Assembly: GCA_964616985.1 (NCBI GenBank)
Contig: CAZTVF010000024.1
Location: 1 to 53,284 of the forward strand
Length of the DNA: 53,284 nucleotides
DNA from: CAZTVF01 sp964616985
Lineage (GTDB): Bacteria > Planctomycetota > Phycisphaerae > SM23-33
Direction: 5' to 3'
Positions 33,633 through 43,800 of this stretch are shown here, in pieces. The notes below the pieces were generated by a model. It made no database searches, was not told the DNA's origin, and saw nothing but the letters and a program-made list of their open reading frames with translations. Numbering within the stretch: position 1 is the first letter of the stretch; the number at the start of each line of letters is the position of its first letter. The position numbers were made by a program, and so were the translations under genes.

Positions 33633-34895
33633 TCACGCGTCCCCGCCGCCTGGCGTCCCCGGCAGCACGCTCCCTCGCACCGTGCCCTTGCGGATGAGCG
33701 TGTGGAAGTAGCGGTACGCCTCGAGCTGCCTGGCCAGCACGGCCTTGAGCGAGAAGTGCTCCAGGGCCCGCAGCCTAGCGGCCGAGCCGATGCGACGGGC
33801 GAGGTCGCGGTCGCCCAGGAGTTCCCCCAGCCGCCGGGCCAGGGGCTCGACCTGGCGCGGCGGGACGAGGTACCCGCTGACACCGTCGACGATTTCCTCT
33901 CGGCAGCCGGAGATGTCGGTGGCCACGCACGGCAGCGACATGGCCATTGCCTCCAGCAGCGCCACGGGCATCCCCTCGCGGTACGACGGCAGCGTGAATA
34001 CGTCGCACGCCGAGAGCACCTCGCGGACGTCCTGCCGGTAGCCGGCGAAGATCACCGCGGCGGCTGTGCCGTCTGCGGCGAGTTGCTCGTCGATCCGGCG
34101 GCGGCAATCGCCGTCGCGCTCGCTGCTGCCCGTGGTGCCCACCAGCAGCAGGCGGGTCTTGGGGCGAGCCCGGTGGATCGCCCCGAAGGCCTTTACCAGT
34201 TCGATCAGGCCCTTCTCAGCCACGATGCGTCCGACGAAGCCGATCACCTGTTCATCCGGGGCGATGCCCAGCCCCGCGCGAATGCCTTCTCGCACATCGG
34301 GGGCCAAGGCGGCGGCGTCGTACTTGTCGCAGTCCACGCCCACGCCCATCGTGGTGACGAGCCTGCCCTCGCGAAGGATGCCATCGGCCAGGCCGCGCTG
34401 CAGTTCGTCCTGGCTGATGATGAAGAAGTAGTCGGTGAACAGCTTGGCGAAGAGGCGTTCGATCCTCACGATCAGCCAGCGGGCGAAAGGCCGCGTGCGG
34501 TCGGTGTGCAGCCAGCCGTGGCCGGTGTAGACGACCAGCGGGGTGCCCGCCAGCCAGCCGGCCAGGCGGCCGATGATGCCGCCGGCGAAGGTGTGCGCCT
34601 GGAGGATGTCAATGTTCCGCTGCCGCAGGAGGCGGACCGTCGCCTTGACCGCCTTGAGGATGGCCAGCGGGCGAAGCTGTCGCGTGATCGGCAGGTTGTG
34701 GTACGGCACGCCGCCGGCGGCCGGGTCGATGGCATATTCCGACCGCCGTGCCGCGGTGGCCACGTCGAAACCCTCCGCCTGCAGCGCCCGCGCCAAGGGA
34801 AGGATGAACTGCAGCGTCTCGTCGACGGCCGCAAATTGAAGGACACGGACCGGGCGGTCGTGGGGCGCGGCGGGGATTGGGCCATCGAGCGTCAT
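33633..34895 (-). CDS. Glycosyltransferase family 4 protein
   Basis: A 420-residue GT-B fold enzyme. The N-terminal domain starts VRVLQFAAVDETLQFILPLA and includes HGWLHTDRTRP. The C-terminal donor-binding domain has IGFVGRIVAEKGLIELVKAF, the FTLPSYREGMPVALLEAMAM segment with the E-x7-E motif, and a final YLVPPRQVEPLARRL. It transfers a sugar from an activated donor, probably in envelope or exopolysaccharide synthesis; the acceptor is unknown. It is divergent from the adjacent acetyltransferase gene. Confidence 0.9.
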   Translation of the reverse strand: MTLDGPIPAAPHDRPVRVLQFAAVDETLQFILPLARALQAEGFDVATAARRSEYAIDPAAGGVPYHNLPITRQLRPLAILKAVKATVRLLRQRNIDILQAHTFAGGIIGRLAGWLAGTPLVVYTGHGWLHTDRTRPFARWLIVRIERLFAKLFTDYFFIISQDELQRGLADGILREGRLVTTMGVGVDCDKYDAAALAPDVREGIRAGLGIAPDEQVIGFVGRIVAEKGLIELVKAFGAIHRARPKTRLLLVGTTGSSERDGDCRRRIDEQLAADGTAAAVIFAGYRQDVREVLSACDVFTLPSYREGMPVALLEAMAMSLPCVATDISGCREEIVDGVSGYLVPPRQVEPLARRLGELLGDRDLARRIGSAARLRALEHFSLKAVLARQLEAYRYFHTLIRKGTVRGSVLPGTPGGGDA

Positions 34896-35015
34896 CGGGG
34901 CGAAGTCCTTCTTTGTTTACACGGCAAGGGCGGCGCGGGAGCCTTCTTCTGGTATCATTGTGGCAGAGCGCCGCGCGTCGAATCAAGATGATTGTACGTC
35001 TCGGAGCGAATTCTT

Positions 35016-35630
35016 GTGACCGATCGTCAGAACTACGTCCAGCCACTGGCCCCCCGCCACGCCGCCGCGGTGGCCGAGCTTCACCGGGCGGGCATTTCCA
35101 CCGGCTTTCTGTCCAGCCTGGGAGGCAAGTTCCTCACCCGGATGTACCGCGCGATCGCCAAGGTCCGCGGGGCCTTCGGGTACGTGTGGGAAACCCCCGG
35201 GGGCGAGGTGCTGGGCTTCATCGCCTGCTCCGAAAGCACCGGGGCCGTCTACAAGCGGGCCCTCCTGCGCGGGGGGCTGGGGATGGCACTGTCGGTGGCC
35301 GGCCACCTGCTTCGGCCGTCGGTCCTCAAGCGGATCTTCCAGACGCTTCGATACCCGTCGCAGTCGCCGGCCGACCTGCCGCCGGCGGAGGTGCTGAGCA
35401 TCGCCGTCTCCGACCGCACGCGCGGGCAGGGCGTGGGCAAGGCCCTGATGGATGCCGCCCTGGCCGAGTTCGCCCGCCGCAACATCCCCCGCGCCCGCGT
35501 CGCCGTCTGGGCGGGAAATGAGACGGCCAACCGTTTCTACCAGCGGTGCGGCTTCACCCTCGCCCACACCCGCCCCCACCACGGGCTGGACATGAACATC
35601 TACGTCATCGACGTCCAGCGCATCGGCTGA
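35016..35630 (+). CDS. GNAT family N-acetyltransferase
   Basis: A 204-residue acetyltransferase. The CoA-binding motif A is SIAVSDRTRGQGVGKALMDAAL (R-G-Q-G-V-G-K), and motif B includes NRFYQRCGF. I chose GTG 35016 because GGAG lies nine bases upstream; a TTG at 34992 would add eight residues. The middle loop (about 70-110) is longer and more hydrophobic than in typical GNAT proteins. The gene is divergent from the glycosyltransferase, with about 120 bases between them, so it may modify a sugar or an amino group in the same pathway. Confidence 0.85.
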   Translation: MTDRQNYVQPLAPRHAAAVAELHRAGISTGFLSSLGGKFLTRMYRAIAKVRGAFGYVWETPGGEVLGFIACSESTGAVYKRALLRGGLGMALSVAGHLLRPSVLKRIFQTLRYPSQSPADLPPAEVLSIAVSDRTRGQGVGKALMDAALAEFARRNIPRARVAVWAGNETANRFYQRCGFTLAHTRPHHGLDMNIYVIDVQRIG

Positions 35631-35674
35631 ACGGTCGCCGCGGCCTACTAGCACCCGCAGGGACACCCTCGCCC

Positions 35675-38032
35675 TCATCCCACGACGCGTTCCCATTCGC
35701 AGGGGCCGGCGATGCTCTCGCGCATGTCCTTGAAGCGGACGTGCACGCTCATGCCCGCGGGCACGGCCAGGCGGAGCCGATGGCCATTGCCCTGACGCAT
35801 CCAGAACGCCCGCAGAAGACCGAGGGGCGTTTTGAACTCGCCGCCGGCACGTGTCTCCTCGCCGCAGCGCGGCGCGAAGATCGCCTCGCGCCAACCGCCC
35901 TGGTGAGGCTGCACGCCCAGCACGTAGGCCGGCAGCAGGAACGCAGGGCCCGCCGCCCAGCCGTGGCAGAAGCCCGTGTTGCCCGCCTGGATGCGGGTCT
36001 CGGGGAAGGTGGGCAGATCGTCGTACGCGCCCCAAAGCTGCCGCAGCTGGGAAATCGCCTCGACCTCCAGGCCCGCCTCGAACAGCGCCTGGCAGAGCCA
36101 GTGCCCAAACCACAGCGTGCCGACAGGCACGATCCTGTCGCTCTTGCCGCGGTCCTCGGCCTTGAGGCTGGCCTCGCCCACGGGCACCGGGGCGAGCCTC
36201 GCGGGGTCGATGATCCGCCGCAGCAGCGCCGCCCGCTGGGCCGGCGGGCACACGCCGGCCAGTACTGCCATCGCGTTGGCGTCCTGGCTGACAACCGGGC
36301 TGGACGTGCCATCGGGCAGCACCCCGTCGCTGTACGCCCCCAGCTCGGGCAGGTAGAACCGCTCATGGCAGGCGGCCGCGATCGCATCGGCCTGCCGGAT
36401 CAGGTCGCGGCCGAGGGCGTCGGTGAAGATCTCATGCTGCCCCAGCCGCCGCAGCGCGACGGCGTACGCGGCATTGGTCAGCAGCAGGCAGCCCGCCTGC
36501 TCGATGGGCGACCAGTCCCAGAACTGCCCTGCCGGCCAGCTGGCCACCAGGCCCGCGGCGTCGCGGCAGGAGTTGATCATGGCCAGCAGCCGCTCCGCCG
36601 CCGGCATCAGGCACTCCACGTCCTGTCGCCGGCCCGTGTGCAGCCAGTAGTCCGCCAGGATGTGCAGCCACATCACGCTGCTGGAGGCGAAGGCGCAGTT
36701 CGTGCGTTCGGAAGGGAAGAAGCCGTTGATCCTGCCGTCGGGCAGCTGGCATTGCGCCGAGGCGAACAAGGCCCGGCGGGTCATGTCGCTGTCGCCGAAG
36801 GCGAACGCGGCGGCCTTGGCGTGCATGTACATGTCTTCCATCCACTGCACGCGTTCACGCGTGGGGCAGTCGGTGTAGGCGTCGGACGTGCACACGCGGA
36901 CGGTCAGGGCCGCCTTGGCAAAGAACACCTCCAGGTCGGCCGAGGGGCTGGCGAAGGCGGGCTTGAGCTCGAACGGATACACCTCCTCGTGCGCCTCGAC
37001 GGCCGCCAGCGTGGCCGCACCCGCCACGTCAACCGTGACGTAACGGAAGCCGCGCGGGTGAGCGGTCTGGAACTCCTGCGCCCCGTCGCCCAGGCGGTAG
37101 CGGTCGGTCATGTGCGCGTACGATCGCTCCGGGTTCACCGCCCCCTCGGCCGCGAGCATCTCGTCGTAGCTCAGATCGACCACCGCGCCGGCCTGTGCGG
37201 CGGCAAAGGTCACGGTCACGTAACCCGAGACGGTCCTGCCGAAATCGAAGGTCACGTAACGCCCCCCGCCGGCGGGCACGTCCAGCGGCAAGGCGGCAGC
37301 GACGGCCCGTGTGCGGGCGCGCGCGGCGACTTCCTTCGAAGGCATGTCGGCCGTGGGGCCGGCGAGCCAACTGCCCCCGGCAACGACGGCGACCGGCGCG
37401 ATGCGGTCGTACGTCAGCGGCAGGATCTCCCGCCGCACGAGCCGCGGCCACGGCGGGCACGGCACGGCGCCGATCTCAACCGCCGGCGTCCAGGCGGCGG
37501 CATCGAAGTCGGCCTCGCGCCAGCCGCGCGGCAGGCGGGCAAGGTCCAGATCCTCCCAGAAGCCGTGGTGCGACATCATCGCCGGCAGGTCCGCCCGCCA
37601 CGCGTCGGCCGCCGTGCACCGCCACGCCGGGCCGGTGGACAGGTCCGTCTCGCCCTGCGCGATGAGCTTCACGTCGGCCAGCAGCCCGGGGCGGCCCTTC
37701 ATCATCGTCGCGTTCACCTCGCCCACGTGGTGCACCAGCACGGCCAGGCAATGGCGGCCGGCGGGCAGGTCGAGGTGCAGCGGGTCGTAGGAGTAGTAAT
37801 CCAGGTGCGAGCGGCTGGGCCCGCGGGTGACCCGCCGCCCATCGAGGTAGAGCGTGTAGAAGCTGTCGGCGGTGATGTCGATGTCCAGCCGCCCGGGGCG
37901 ATCGGTCTCGAACGTGCGACGAAAGAGAGCGTAGGCGTTGCGGGCGGCGGCGGCATCGCCGGTCCAGATCCACCGGCCCGACCAGTCGGCCTTGACCTTC
38001 TCCTGCGCGAGCGACTCGGGGGACTTTTCCAT
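35675..38032 (-). CDS. Alpha-L-rhamnosidase-like (GH78) protein
   Basis: A 785-residue protein with the GH78 layout. An N-terminal beta-sandwich carries WSGRWIWTGD and FRRTFETDRPGRLDIDITAD. A second beta domain has VTFDFGRTVSGYVTVTF and the FRYVTVDVAG segment. A helical (alpha/alpha)6 barrel (about 385-690) includes DCPTRERVQWMEDMYMHAK, the position of the usual acidic catalytic motif. A C-terminal beta domain closes the protein. There is no signal peptide, so it may act in the cytoplasm. AAGGAG precedes the ATG. Substrate specificity cannot be read from the sequence. Confidence 0.85.
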   Translation of the reverse strand: MEKSPESLAQEKVKADWSGRWIWTGDAAAARNAYALFRRTFETDRPGRLDIDITADSFYTLYLDGRRVTRGPSRSHLDYYSYDPLHLDLPAGRHCLAVLVHHVGEVNATMMKGRPGLLADVKLIAQGETDLSTGPAWRCTAADAWRADLPAMMSHHGFWEDLDLARLPRGWREADFDAAAWTPAVEIGAVPCPPWPRLVRREILPLTYDRIAPVAVVAGGSWLAGPTADMPSKEVAARARTRAVAAALPLDVPAGGGRYVTFDFGRTVSGYVTVTFAAAQAGAVVDLSYDEMLAAEGAVNPERSYAHMTDRYRLGDGAQEFQTAHPRGFRYVTVDVAGAATLAAVEAHEEVYPFELKPAFASPSADLEVFFAKAALTVRVCTSDAYTDCPTRERVQWMEDMYMHAKAAAFAFGDSDMTRRALFASAQCQLPDGRINGFFPSERTNCAFASSSVMWLHILADYWLHTGRRQDVECLMPAAERLLAMINSCRDAAGLVASWPAGQFWDWSPIEQAGCLLLTNAAYAVALRRLGQHEIFTDALGRDLIRQADAIAAACHERFYLPELGAYSDGVLPDGTSSPVVSQDANAMAVLAGVCPPAQRAALLRRIIDPARLAPVPVGEASLKAEDRGKSDRIVPVGTLWFGHWLCQALFEAGLEVEAISQLRQLWGAYDDLPTFPETRIQAGNTGFCHGWAAGPAFLLPAYVLGVQPHQGGWREAIFAPRCGEETRAGGEFKTPLGLLRAFWMRQGNGHRLRLAVPAGMSVHVRFKDMRESIAGPCEWERVVG

Positions 38033-38121
38033 CGACGAGCTCCTTCGGCGGAATGGTAGTGTGGCCGCGGCGGAGGGGCAAAAAGAAAAATGGCATGCGA
38101 AGGCGGCGGTGAAACTATAAA

Positions 38122-38646
38122 ATGGCTTCGATGAACATTCGACCGGCCAAAGTCTCGGATGCCGCGGCCATCTGCGGCATAATCAACTACTACGCCGAAC
38201 GCGGGCGCATGCTGCACCGCAGCCTCGAGAGCGTCTACGACAGCCTGCGAGAATTCCAGGTAGCCGAGGACGAGAGCGGCACGATCATCGGCTGCGTGGC
38301 CCTGGACATCTTCTGGGCGGACCTGGCCGAGATCAAGTCGCTGGCCGTGTCGCCCCAGCAACGCGGCGCCGGCATCGGTTCACAGCTGATCCAGTCGGCC
38401 GTCGCCGATGCCCGCAAGCTCGGCGTGAAGAAGCTGTTCGCCCTGACCTACGAGAAGAGCTTCTTCGCCAAGCAGGGGTTTGACCTCATCGCCCGCGACC
38501 GCCTGCCCGAAAAGGTGTGGCGCGAATGCATTGCCTGTCCCAAGGCCGACGCCTGCGATGAAATCGCCATGATGCTCAATCTGCACGAAGAGGCGCCGCC
38601 CAAGCGCAAGGCCAAGACCCCGCGCGCCGCCAAGGGCACTCGCTAA
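38122..38646 (+). CDS. ArgA-type N-acetyltransferase (short N-acetylglutamate synthase-like)
   Basis: A 174-residue GNAT protein that resembles stand-alone N-acetylglutamate synthases. It has INYYAERGRMLHRSLESVYD, the motif A SLAVSPQQRGAGIGSQLIQSA, and the diagnostic FALTYEKSFFAKQGFDLI with KVWRECIACPKADACDE. The cysteine pattern near the C-terminus is typical of that subfamily. This would start arginine biosynthesis. The C-terminus has an extra basic tail. ATG 38131 is an alternative start. It lies in front of the lipid-transport genes, with a small hairpin between. Confidence 0.82.
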   Translation: MASMNIRPAKVSDAAAICGIINYYAERGRMLHRSLESVYDSLREFQVAEDESGTIIGCVALDIFWADLAEIKSLAVSPQQRGAGIGSQLIQSAVADARKLGVKKLFALTYEKSFFAKQGFDLIARDRLPEKVWRECIACPKADACDEIAMMLNLHEEAPPKRKAKTPRAAKGTR

Positions 38647-38664
38647 GAGCCTATGATAGGCTCT
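38646..38664. repeat. Small perfect hairpin between the acetyltransferase and mlaF
   Basis: AGAGCCTA and TAGGCTCT pair perfectly around TGA. The hairpin overlaps the acetyltransferase stop and an in-frame ATG (38653), so it may separate the two genes or influence which ATG is used. There is no T-tract. Confidence 0.45.
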
Positions 38665-38670
38665 AAGACC

Positions 38671-39471
38671 ATGCCCGAAACATCACCCATCATCCGCCTG
38701 GCGGGTGTGCACAAGTCCTTCAACGGCACGGCCGTGCTGAGGGACCTGAGCCTGGACATCATGCCGGGCTCCAACACCGTCATCATCGGCCCCTCCGGCT
38801 GCGGCAAGAGCGTGCTGCTGAAGCACATCGTGGGCCTGCTCAAGCCTGACCGCGGGCAGGTATTCTACGGCGGCCAGGACCTCACCGGCATGAGCGAGCG
38901 GGAACTGGTGCCGCTGCGGCGGAAGATCGGCTTCCTCTTTCAGGGAGCGGCGTTGTTCGACTCGATGACGGTGGAAGAGAACATCGTCTTCCCGCTGGAC
39001 GAGCACGGGGAGGGCACGCCCGCCGAGCGCCGCCGCCGCTGCCAGGACGTGCTGCTGATGGTGGGGCTCGACGGCATGCAGCGACGCTATCCCGAGGAGC
39101 TTTCGGGCGGACAGAAGAAACGCGTCGCCCTCGCGCGGGCGATCGCGCTGAAGCCCGAGGTGATCCTCTACGATGAACCTACGACGGGCCTGGACCCGAT
39201 CCGCGCGGACCTGATCAACGAGCTGATCATCCGCCTGCATAAGATGCTGGGCACCACGTCGGTGGTGGTGACGCACGACATGACCTCGGCGGCCAAGGTG
39301 GGCCACCGCATCGTGATGCTGCATCACGGGCGCATGATCGCCGACACGACGCCGGCGACGCTGGCCCAGGTGAAGGACCCGACCTTCACCCGCTTCGTGC
39401 AGGGGCGGGCGAGCGATGAGGAGCTCGCCGAGCTCGAGACCGGGCACCTCCAGCCGAACGCCGAAGACTGA
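38671..39471 (+). CDS. mlaF: MlaF-type ABC transporter ATP-binding protein
   Basis: The ATPase of an MCE-type lipid transporter, about 266 residues. It has Walker A GPSGCGKSVLLKHI, the Q-loop FLFQGAALFDSMTVEENI, the ABC signature LSGGQKKRVALARA, Walker B VILYDEPTTGLDP and the H-loop VVVTHDMTSA. FQGAALFDSMTV is typical of the MlaF/TTG2A group. ATG 38653 is an alternative start, but it sits inside a hairpin. mlaD follows after 24 bases. The permease MlaE is not encoded next to it in this window. Confidence 0.92.
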   Translation: MPETSPIIRLAGVHKSFNGTAVLRDLSLDIMPGSNTVIIGPSGCGKSVLLKHIVGLLKPDRGQVFYGGQDLTGMSERELVPLRRKIGFLFQGAALFDSMTVEENIVFPLDEHGEGTPAERRRRCQDVLLMVGLDGMQRRYPEELSGGQKKRVALARAIALKPEVILYDEPTTGLDPIRADLINELIIRLHKMLGTTSVVVTHDMTSAAKVGHRIVMLHHGRMIADTTPATLAQVKDPTFTRFVQGRASDEELAELETGHLQPNAED

Positions 39472-39495
39472 AAACGAAAAGAAGGACGCAGATTC

Positions 39496-40548
39496 ATGGG
39501 CGAACGAGCACGAAACGTCGCGGTGGGCCTCACGGTAATGGTGGCCATCGGCATCCTGATCGGCATGGTGATGCTGTTTACCGTCGTGCCGGCGATGTTC
39601 CAGAGCGGCTACACGATCAAGATCAAGGCCCCCGCCACGATGGACGTTCAATCCGGCATGGCCGTGAATTTCGCGGGCCTCCGCGTGGGCTATATCTCCG
39701 ACGTCCGCTTCGTCGATGAGACCGACCCCACCCGCGGCGTGGCCATCACCGCGATCATCGAGAAGAAGATCCGCCTGCCGGGCAATACCCGCGTGGCTGT
39801 TTCCAACAAGGGTCTCGTGGGCTCGGCCTACATCAATCTCCTCGCCGACGGACCCGCGCGGATCGACCCGCGGACGGGCAAGCCGCTGGCGGAGTTGCCG
39901 CGTGACGGTTCTGTGGAGCTGGAGGCCGTGGCCACCGGCAGCGACGTGATCCCGCCCGACCTGAAGCTCGCGCTGGAGGATATCCGCGGCGGCTTCCACG
40001 AACTGGGCAAACTGGCCAGGACGCTCAATGAAGTCATCGCCGAGCCCGCCCCCTCGGGCGCCGCCGCCACCCAGCCCAGCCGCGACATCCGCAGCATGCT
40101 CGCCCGCGTGAGCATCCTCACCGACGGGCTGGCCAACATCTTCGGCGACCCCAACACGCAGGCGGACATCAAGGGCACGATGGCCAACCTGGCCAAGGCC
40201 TCGGCCGACGCCCCGGAGCTGGTGAAGTCCATCAAGAGCTTCGTCGACGACGCCCGCAAGACCCTCGCCACCGTCAACACCATCGCCGAGAAGGCCGGGC
40301 CGGACCTGGAGCAGTTGACCAAGAAGCTGCTCGACGACGCCGACCGGCTGGCGGTGCTGATGACCTCGCTGAACAGGATCACCGCCAAGCTCGAGGGCTC
40401 CGACGGCACGGCTGGACTGATGCTCAACGACCCCAAGCTCTACAATAACCTGCTCGAGATCACCACGCAGGTGAACGGCCTGATGAAGGAATTCCGCGTC
40501 CTGGTCGAGACCTGGGAGAAGAGCGGCGTGGGCATCAAGCTGAAGTGA
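39496..40548 (+). CDS. mlaD: MCE-domain lipid-binding protein (MlaD-like)
   Basis: A 350-residue periplasmic component. One membrane anchor (about 8-32, VGLTVMVAIGILIGMVMLFTV) precedes a single MCE domain (about 38-135, with VNFAGLRVGYISDVRF and GLVGSAYINLL). A long helical C-terminal part (about 150-345) follows, which in MCE proteins forms a tunnel or needle. The length is between MlaD and longer PqiB/Mce proteins. It is co-transcribed with mlaF. An apparent ribosome-binding site GAAGGA lies before the ATG. Confidence 0.9.
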   Translation: MGERARNVAVGLTVMVAIGILIGMVMLFTVVPAMFQSGYTIKIKAPATMDVQSGMAVNFAGLRVGYISDVRFVDETDPTRGVAITAIIEKKIRLPGNTRVAVSNKGLVGSAYINLLADGPARIDPRTGKPLAELPRDGSVELEAVATGSDVIPPDLKLALEDIRGGFHELGKLARTLNEVIAEPAPSGAAATQPSRDIRSMLARVSILTDGLANIFGDPNTQADIKGTMANLAKASADAPELVKSIKSFVDDARKTLATVNTIAEKAGPDLEQLTKKLLDDADRLAVLMTSLNRITAKLEGSDGTAGLMLNDPKLYNNLLEITTQVNGLMKEFRVLVETWEKSGVGIKLK

Positions 40549-40552
40549 CCTC

Positions 40553-40696
40553 GGGTGCCATGCTCCCCATCCGGGTGCCATGCTCCGCATTGGGTGCCAT
40601 GCTTTTAGGCCCGAAGGGCCAAAAGCATGTTTACGCCCCACTGATCCCGCCTTGGTCCAAACATGCTTCTGCAAACGACGCAGAAGCATGGCACCC
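40553..40696. repeat. GGGTGCCATGC repeat cluster with hairpins
   Basis: GGGTGCCATGC occurs three times in direct order at 40553, 40573 and 40592, and once inverted at 40686-40696. The third copy leads into a hairpin CATGCTTTT/AAAAGCATG (40598-40629), and CATGCTTCTGC/GCAGAAGCATG forms another (40662-40690). A related copy lies after polA at 49969. The gap 40549-40838 holds only this cluster and a terminator. Confidence 0.75.
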
Positions 40697-40779
40697 CGCA
40701 GGGCATTTGATTGGCCCACCTGCGTGCCTGTTTCCAGACAGCACGACGCTCCGGCGCCTGTCTCCCCCGCATAAAAAGC

Positions 40780-40818
40780 AAAGCGGTGCGGCAGCCACAC
40801 CGGCCACCACACCGCTTT
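40780..40818 (-). terminator. Rho-independent terminator of the CBM9/GH gene
   Basis: On the minus strand, AAAGCGGTG (40818-40810) pairs with CACCGCTTT (40788-40780) and is followed by GCTTTTTAT. It lies just after the gene ending at 40839, so it should end transcription of that gene; it may also act weakly on the plus strand after mlaD. Confidence 0.75.
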
Positions 40819-40838
40819 GATGTTCTCTGCGATACGCT

Positions 40839-43800
40839 CTACTTCTTCTCGATCACGATCTGGCGGTAGTCGTGACGCTCGACGGGCAGCGTGATGGTGC
40901 CATCGGCGGCCATCTCCATCGCGGTGTCGGTCTCGGCGTCGTAGACCTTGCACTCGGCCGCGGCGGGCAGGCCGAGCTTCTTGAGATCCACCTTCACCTG
41001 GGCGGCCGCCTGCTCGCCCCAGTTCACCACGGCGACCAGCACCTTGCCCGGGCGCTGCCAGGCGGCGGTGTAGACATCCTTGGTCGCACAAGACAGGCCG
41101 CTGTCCTTTTCCCAGTAGGCGATGAACTTGACGTCGTTCTCGCCCACGCCGAACTTGTCGCGGCAGCCCAGCATGGTCCGCTGGGCCCCATCGGTGAAGC
41201 TGTTGCCCGTGGGCAGCGCGTCGAACATCAGCACCGCGCCCGTATAGGCCCGCATGACCTTGAGCTTGCGGGCGGGCTCCCACGTGCCCTGGTACTCGTT
41301 CATGAAGTTGACCACGACGCCCCAGGTGCCGGAGTGGTCGATCCGCATCCGCTCCAGCGACCAGAAGTCCATGAAGTCCTTGTCCATCTCGGGGTAGATG
41401 ACGTTGTGCTCGCCGTCGTAGGCCACGTCCACCGCGCCGTTCCAGGGCAGGATCATGTTGTTGGTCATGTGGTTGACGATCTTGCTGGTGCGGCCGCCCT
41501 CGGTGAACACGCTGCGCAGACGCAGGAAGAAGTCGCGGTGGGCGAACATCTCGTACGTCGGCTGCACGCGGCCATCCGGCAGGCGGTAGCCGCGGCCGGC
41601 GTCCATGTTATCGCACTGCACGGGGCGGACGTTGTCGAGGTACCAGCCGTCGACGCCGCACTCATCGCGCCACTTCGCCAGGTTGTACATGACGAAGTCC
41701 TGCAGGCTGCCGCCGTAGTACAGCGGCCCGGCCGACGTCTTCCACGCCTCGCCGAAGTAGGCCACTTCCTTGGCCGCCATCGTGTTGTATTCGATATAGG
41801 GGACGGCGTAGGTGTCGTACTTCTTGCCTTCCTTGTAATAGGTCATGCCGCGGTGCTTGCCGTCGACGAGCTTCTTGCAGGCGTTGGAGTCGGTGGTGAA
41901 CGGCGCCGACTGCCAGATCAGGCTGCCCTTGTTGTCGGGGTACACGTAGTTCGTGAACGTGTCGCCGCACCACCAGGTGTCCATGCGCCAGCCCGCGTGC
42001 ATGGGCTTGGCGGGGCTGGCCTGGAAGGCGAAGACGATCTTGCGGGGCTTGTCCAGCTTGGTCGATTCGGAGATGAAGTTGAAGACCATGTCCACGCTGG
42101 CCCCGTCGCGGCGGACCTCGACGGCGGGCGTGGTCGATGACGGGTTCCAGCCTTCGTCGCTGTCGGCGAACCAGCACAGGCCCGCCTTGGTGTTGCCCAG
42201 CCACACGTACGGGATGAACGAGCCCACGACCATGGGCTGGCTGTCAACGGAGAGGCAGTCCCAGACGCGGCCCTTCTTGTCCTTGGCCAGGAAGCCCATC
42301 TGGAAGCCCGAGCGGATGCCCTCGCCCTTGCCGTAGATGTACTCGGCGAACTCTTCCTTGAACGGCACGACCAGCTTGAGGGTCTGCAGGTCGACGGGCT
42401 TCTTGGGCGTCAGCGTCATCTCGACCTTGTACATGCCGTCATACTCGACGGTGACGCGGCTGGTGACGTCGATGTCCTCGCCGAGCTTGCCGGCGACATC
42501 GTTGACGACCTGCCAGTCGGCGGTCTTGACGTTCTTGATGGCGGCGCCCTGGGCGGCCACCACGGCCCCGCCCTGCTCGGCCCGCAGCTGCACCGGGCCG
42601 GCCAGCAGCGGAGATTCCTGCGAGGTGATCTGCGCGGGCAGGCCGGCGGCGCCGACGGTCATGTTGCGGCCCCAGACGGCGAGTTCAGCGCCCGACGCCT
42701 TCACCGGCGTCCACGGCGGCAGGACCTTGTCCTTCGAGCCCGCCTGCGTCTTCCACCACGGGAAATCCGCCGGGTTCTTCTTCTCGATCGTGCTCTTGTA
42801 CGGCTCGCCCAACGCCTTGCCGTCCTTGCCGATCATCTGCAGCTGGACGAGGTACTTGCCAGGCTTGAGGTCCTTCAGGAAGATCGTTTCGCGGACATAG
42901 GCGAGTCCATCGATCTTGGTGTCCTTGGCCGCGATCTCCGCGCCGGGCGTGCCGGGGGCGTTGGGCTCTGCCGCGGGCGTCAGCACGTTGACCGTCACCT
43001 TGCAGTGATCGATCTTGGCCCGCTCGTCGAAATCGATGAAGTCGCCGCGGACGCGGACGTAATCCTTCTCGGGGTTGAGCATCTGCGACAGCACGACGCG
43101 GTCGCCCTTGTCGGGGGCGTCGAGCTTGAGATTCTTGAGGTCGCCGAACTTCCGCAGTGCCGCCCAGTCCAGGTACGTCGTCTTGCCGTCGACGCTGGTG
43201 ACCTTGATGCGGTAGCTGCCCTTGGAGGGCACGTTGGCCTCGAGCGTCTCCAGGGCCAGGCCCGTGCCTGTCGCCTTGGTCAGCTGGCCCTTCTTGACGT
43301 CCAGCTTGCCCGACTGCTTCACGCCGCCGTCGGATTCGTACGACCAGGCCAGCTGCCCATCCTCGACGCCGAAGGCGGCCAACTCAACGCCCAGCGTGCG
43401 GGCGACGGGGTCGGCCACGCCCAGCAGGTGGATGGCCGGGGCGGTCTTGGACAGGACGAACTTGGAATAGGTCTCGCGGGCGACGAAGCTGCCCGTGCCT
43501 TCGAAGGAATTCTGCTCCCAGGGCTTCTTGAAGTTGCGGGCGACGAGGCAGTCGAAGCTGCCGCCCTCGGCGAAGGGCTTCTCGACGAAGACGCTCTTAC
43601 GCGGGATGGCCAGCTCCATCTCCCATGCCCTGCCGTCGGGCGTGACGCGGTTCTTGGGCTCCCAGCCCGAGGTGTAGCCCATGCGCGAGTTGCCCACGGC
43701 CGGCTCGTGCATGACGTCCAGGTGGGCGCCGGCGTAGTTGCACAGGAACTGGAAGAAGACGGGCTGGCCGTCCTTGGAGTGCGAGGCGACGTCCAGCCAG

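Noticed and set aside
33423..34991. A long plus-strand open frame (522 codons) opposite the glycosyltransferase
   Set aside because: It is antisense to a clear GT-B enzyme, rich in Arg/Gly/Pro with no domain signal, and its start falls in the permease upstream region; it is a high-GC shadow.
35546..38059. Plus-strand open frame of 837 codons opposite the GH78-like gene
   Set aside because: It has only reversed-codon composition (Arg, His, Gly, Val), while the minus strand shows clear GH78 domains and a ribosome-binding site.
40553..40602. Three regularly spaced GGGTGCCATGC units as a possible CRISPR
   Set aside because: Repeats are only 11 bases and the spacers are 8-9 bases and similar to each other; no cas genes are nearby.
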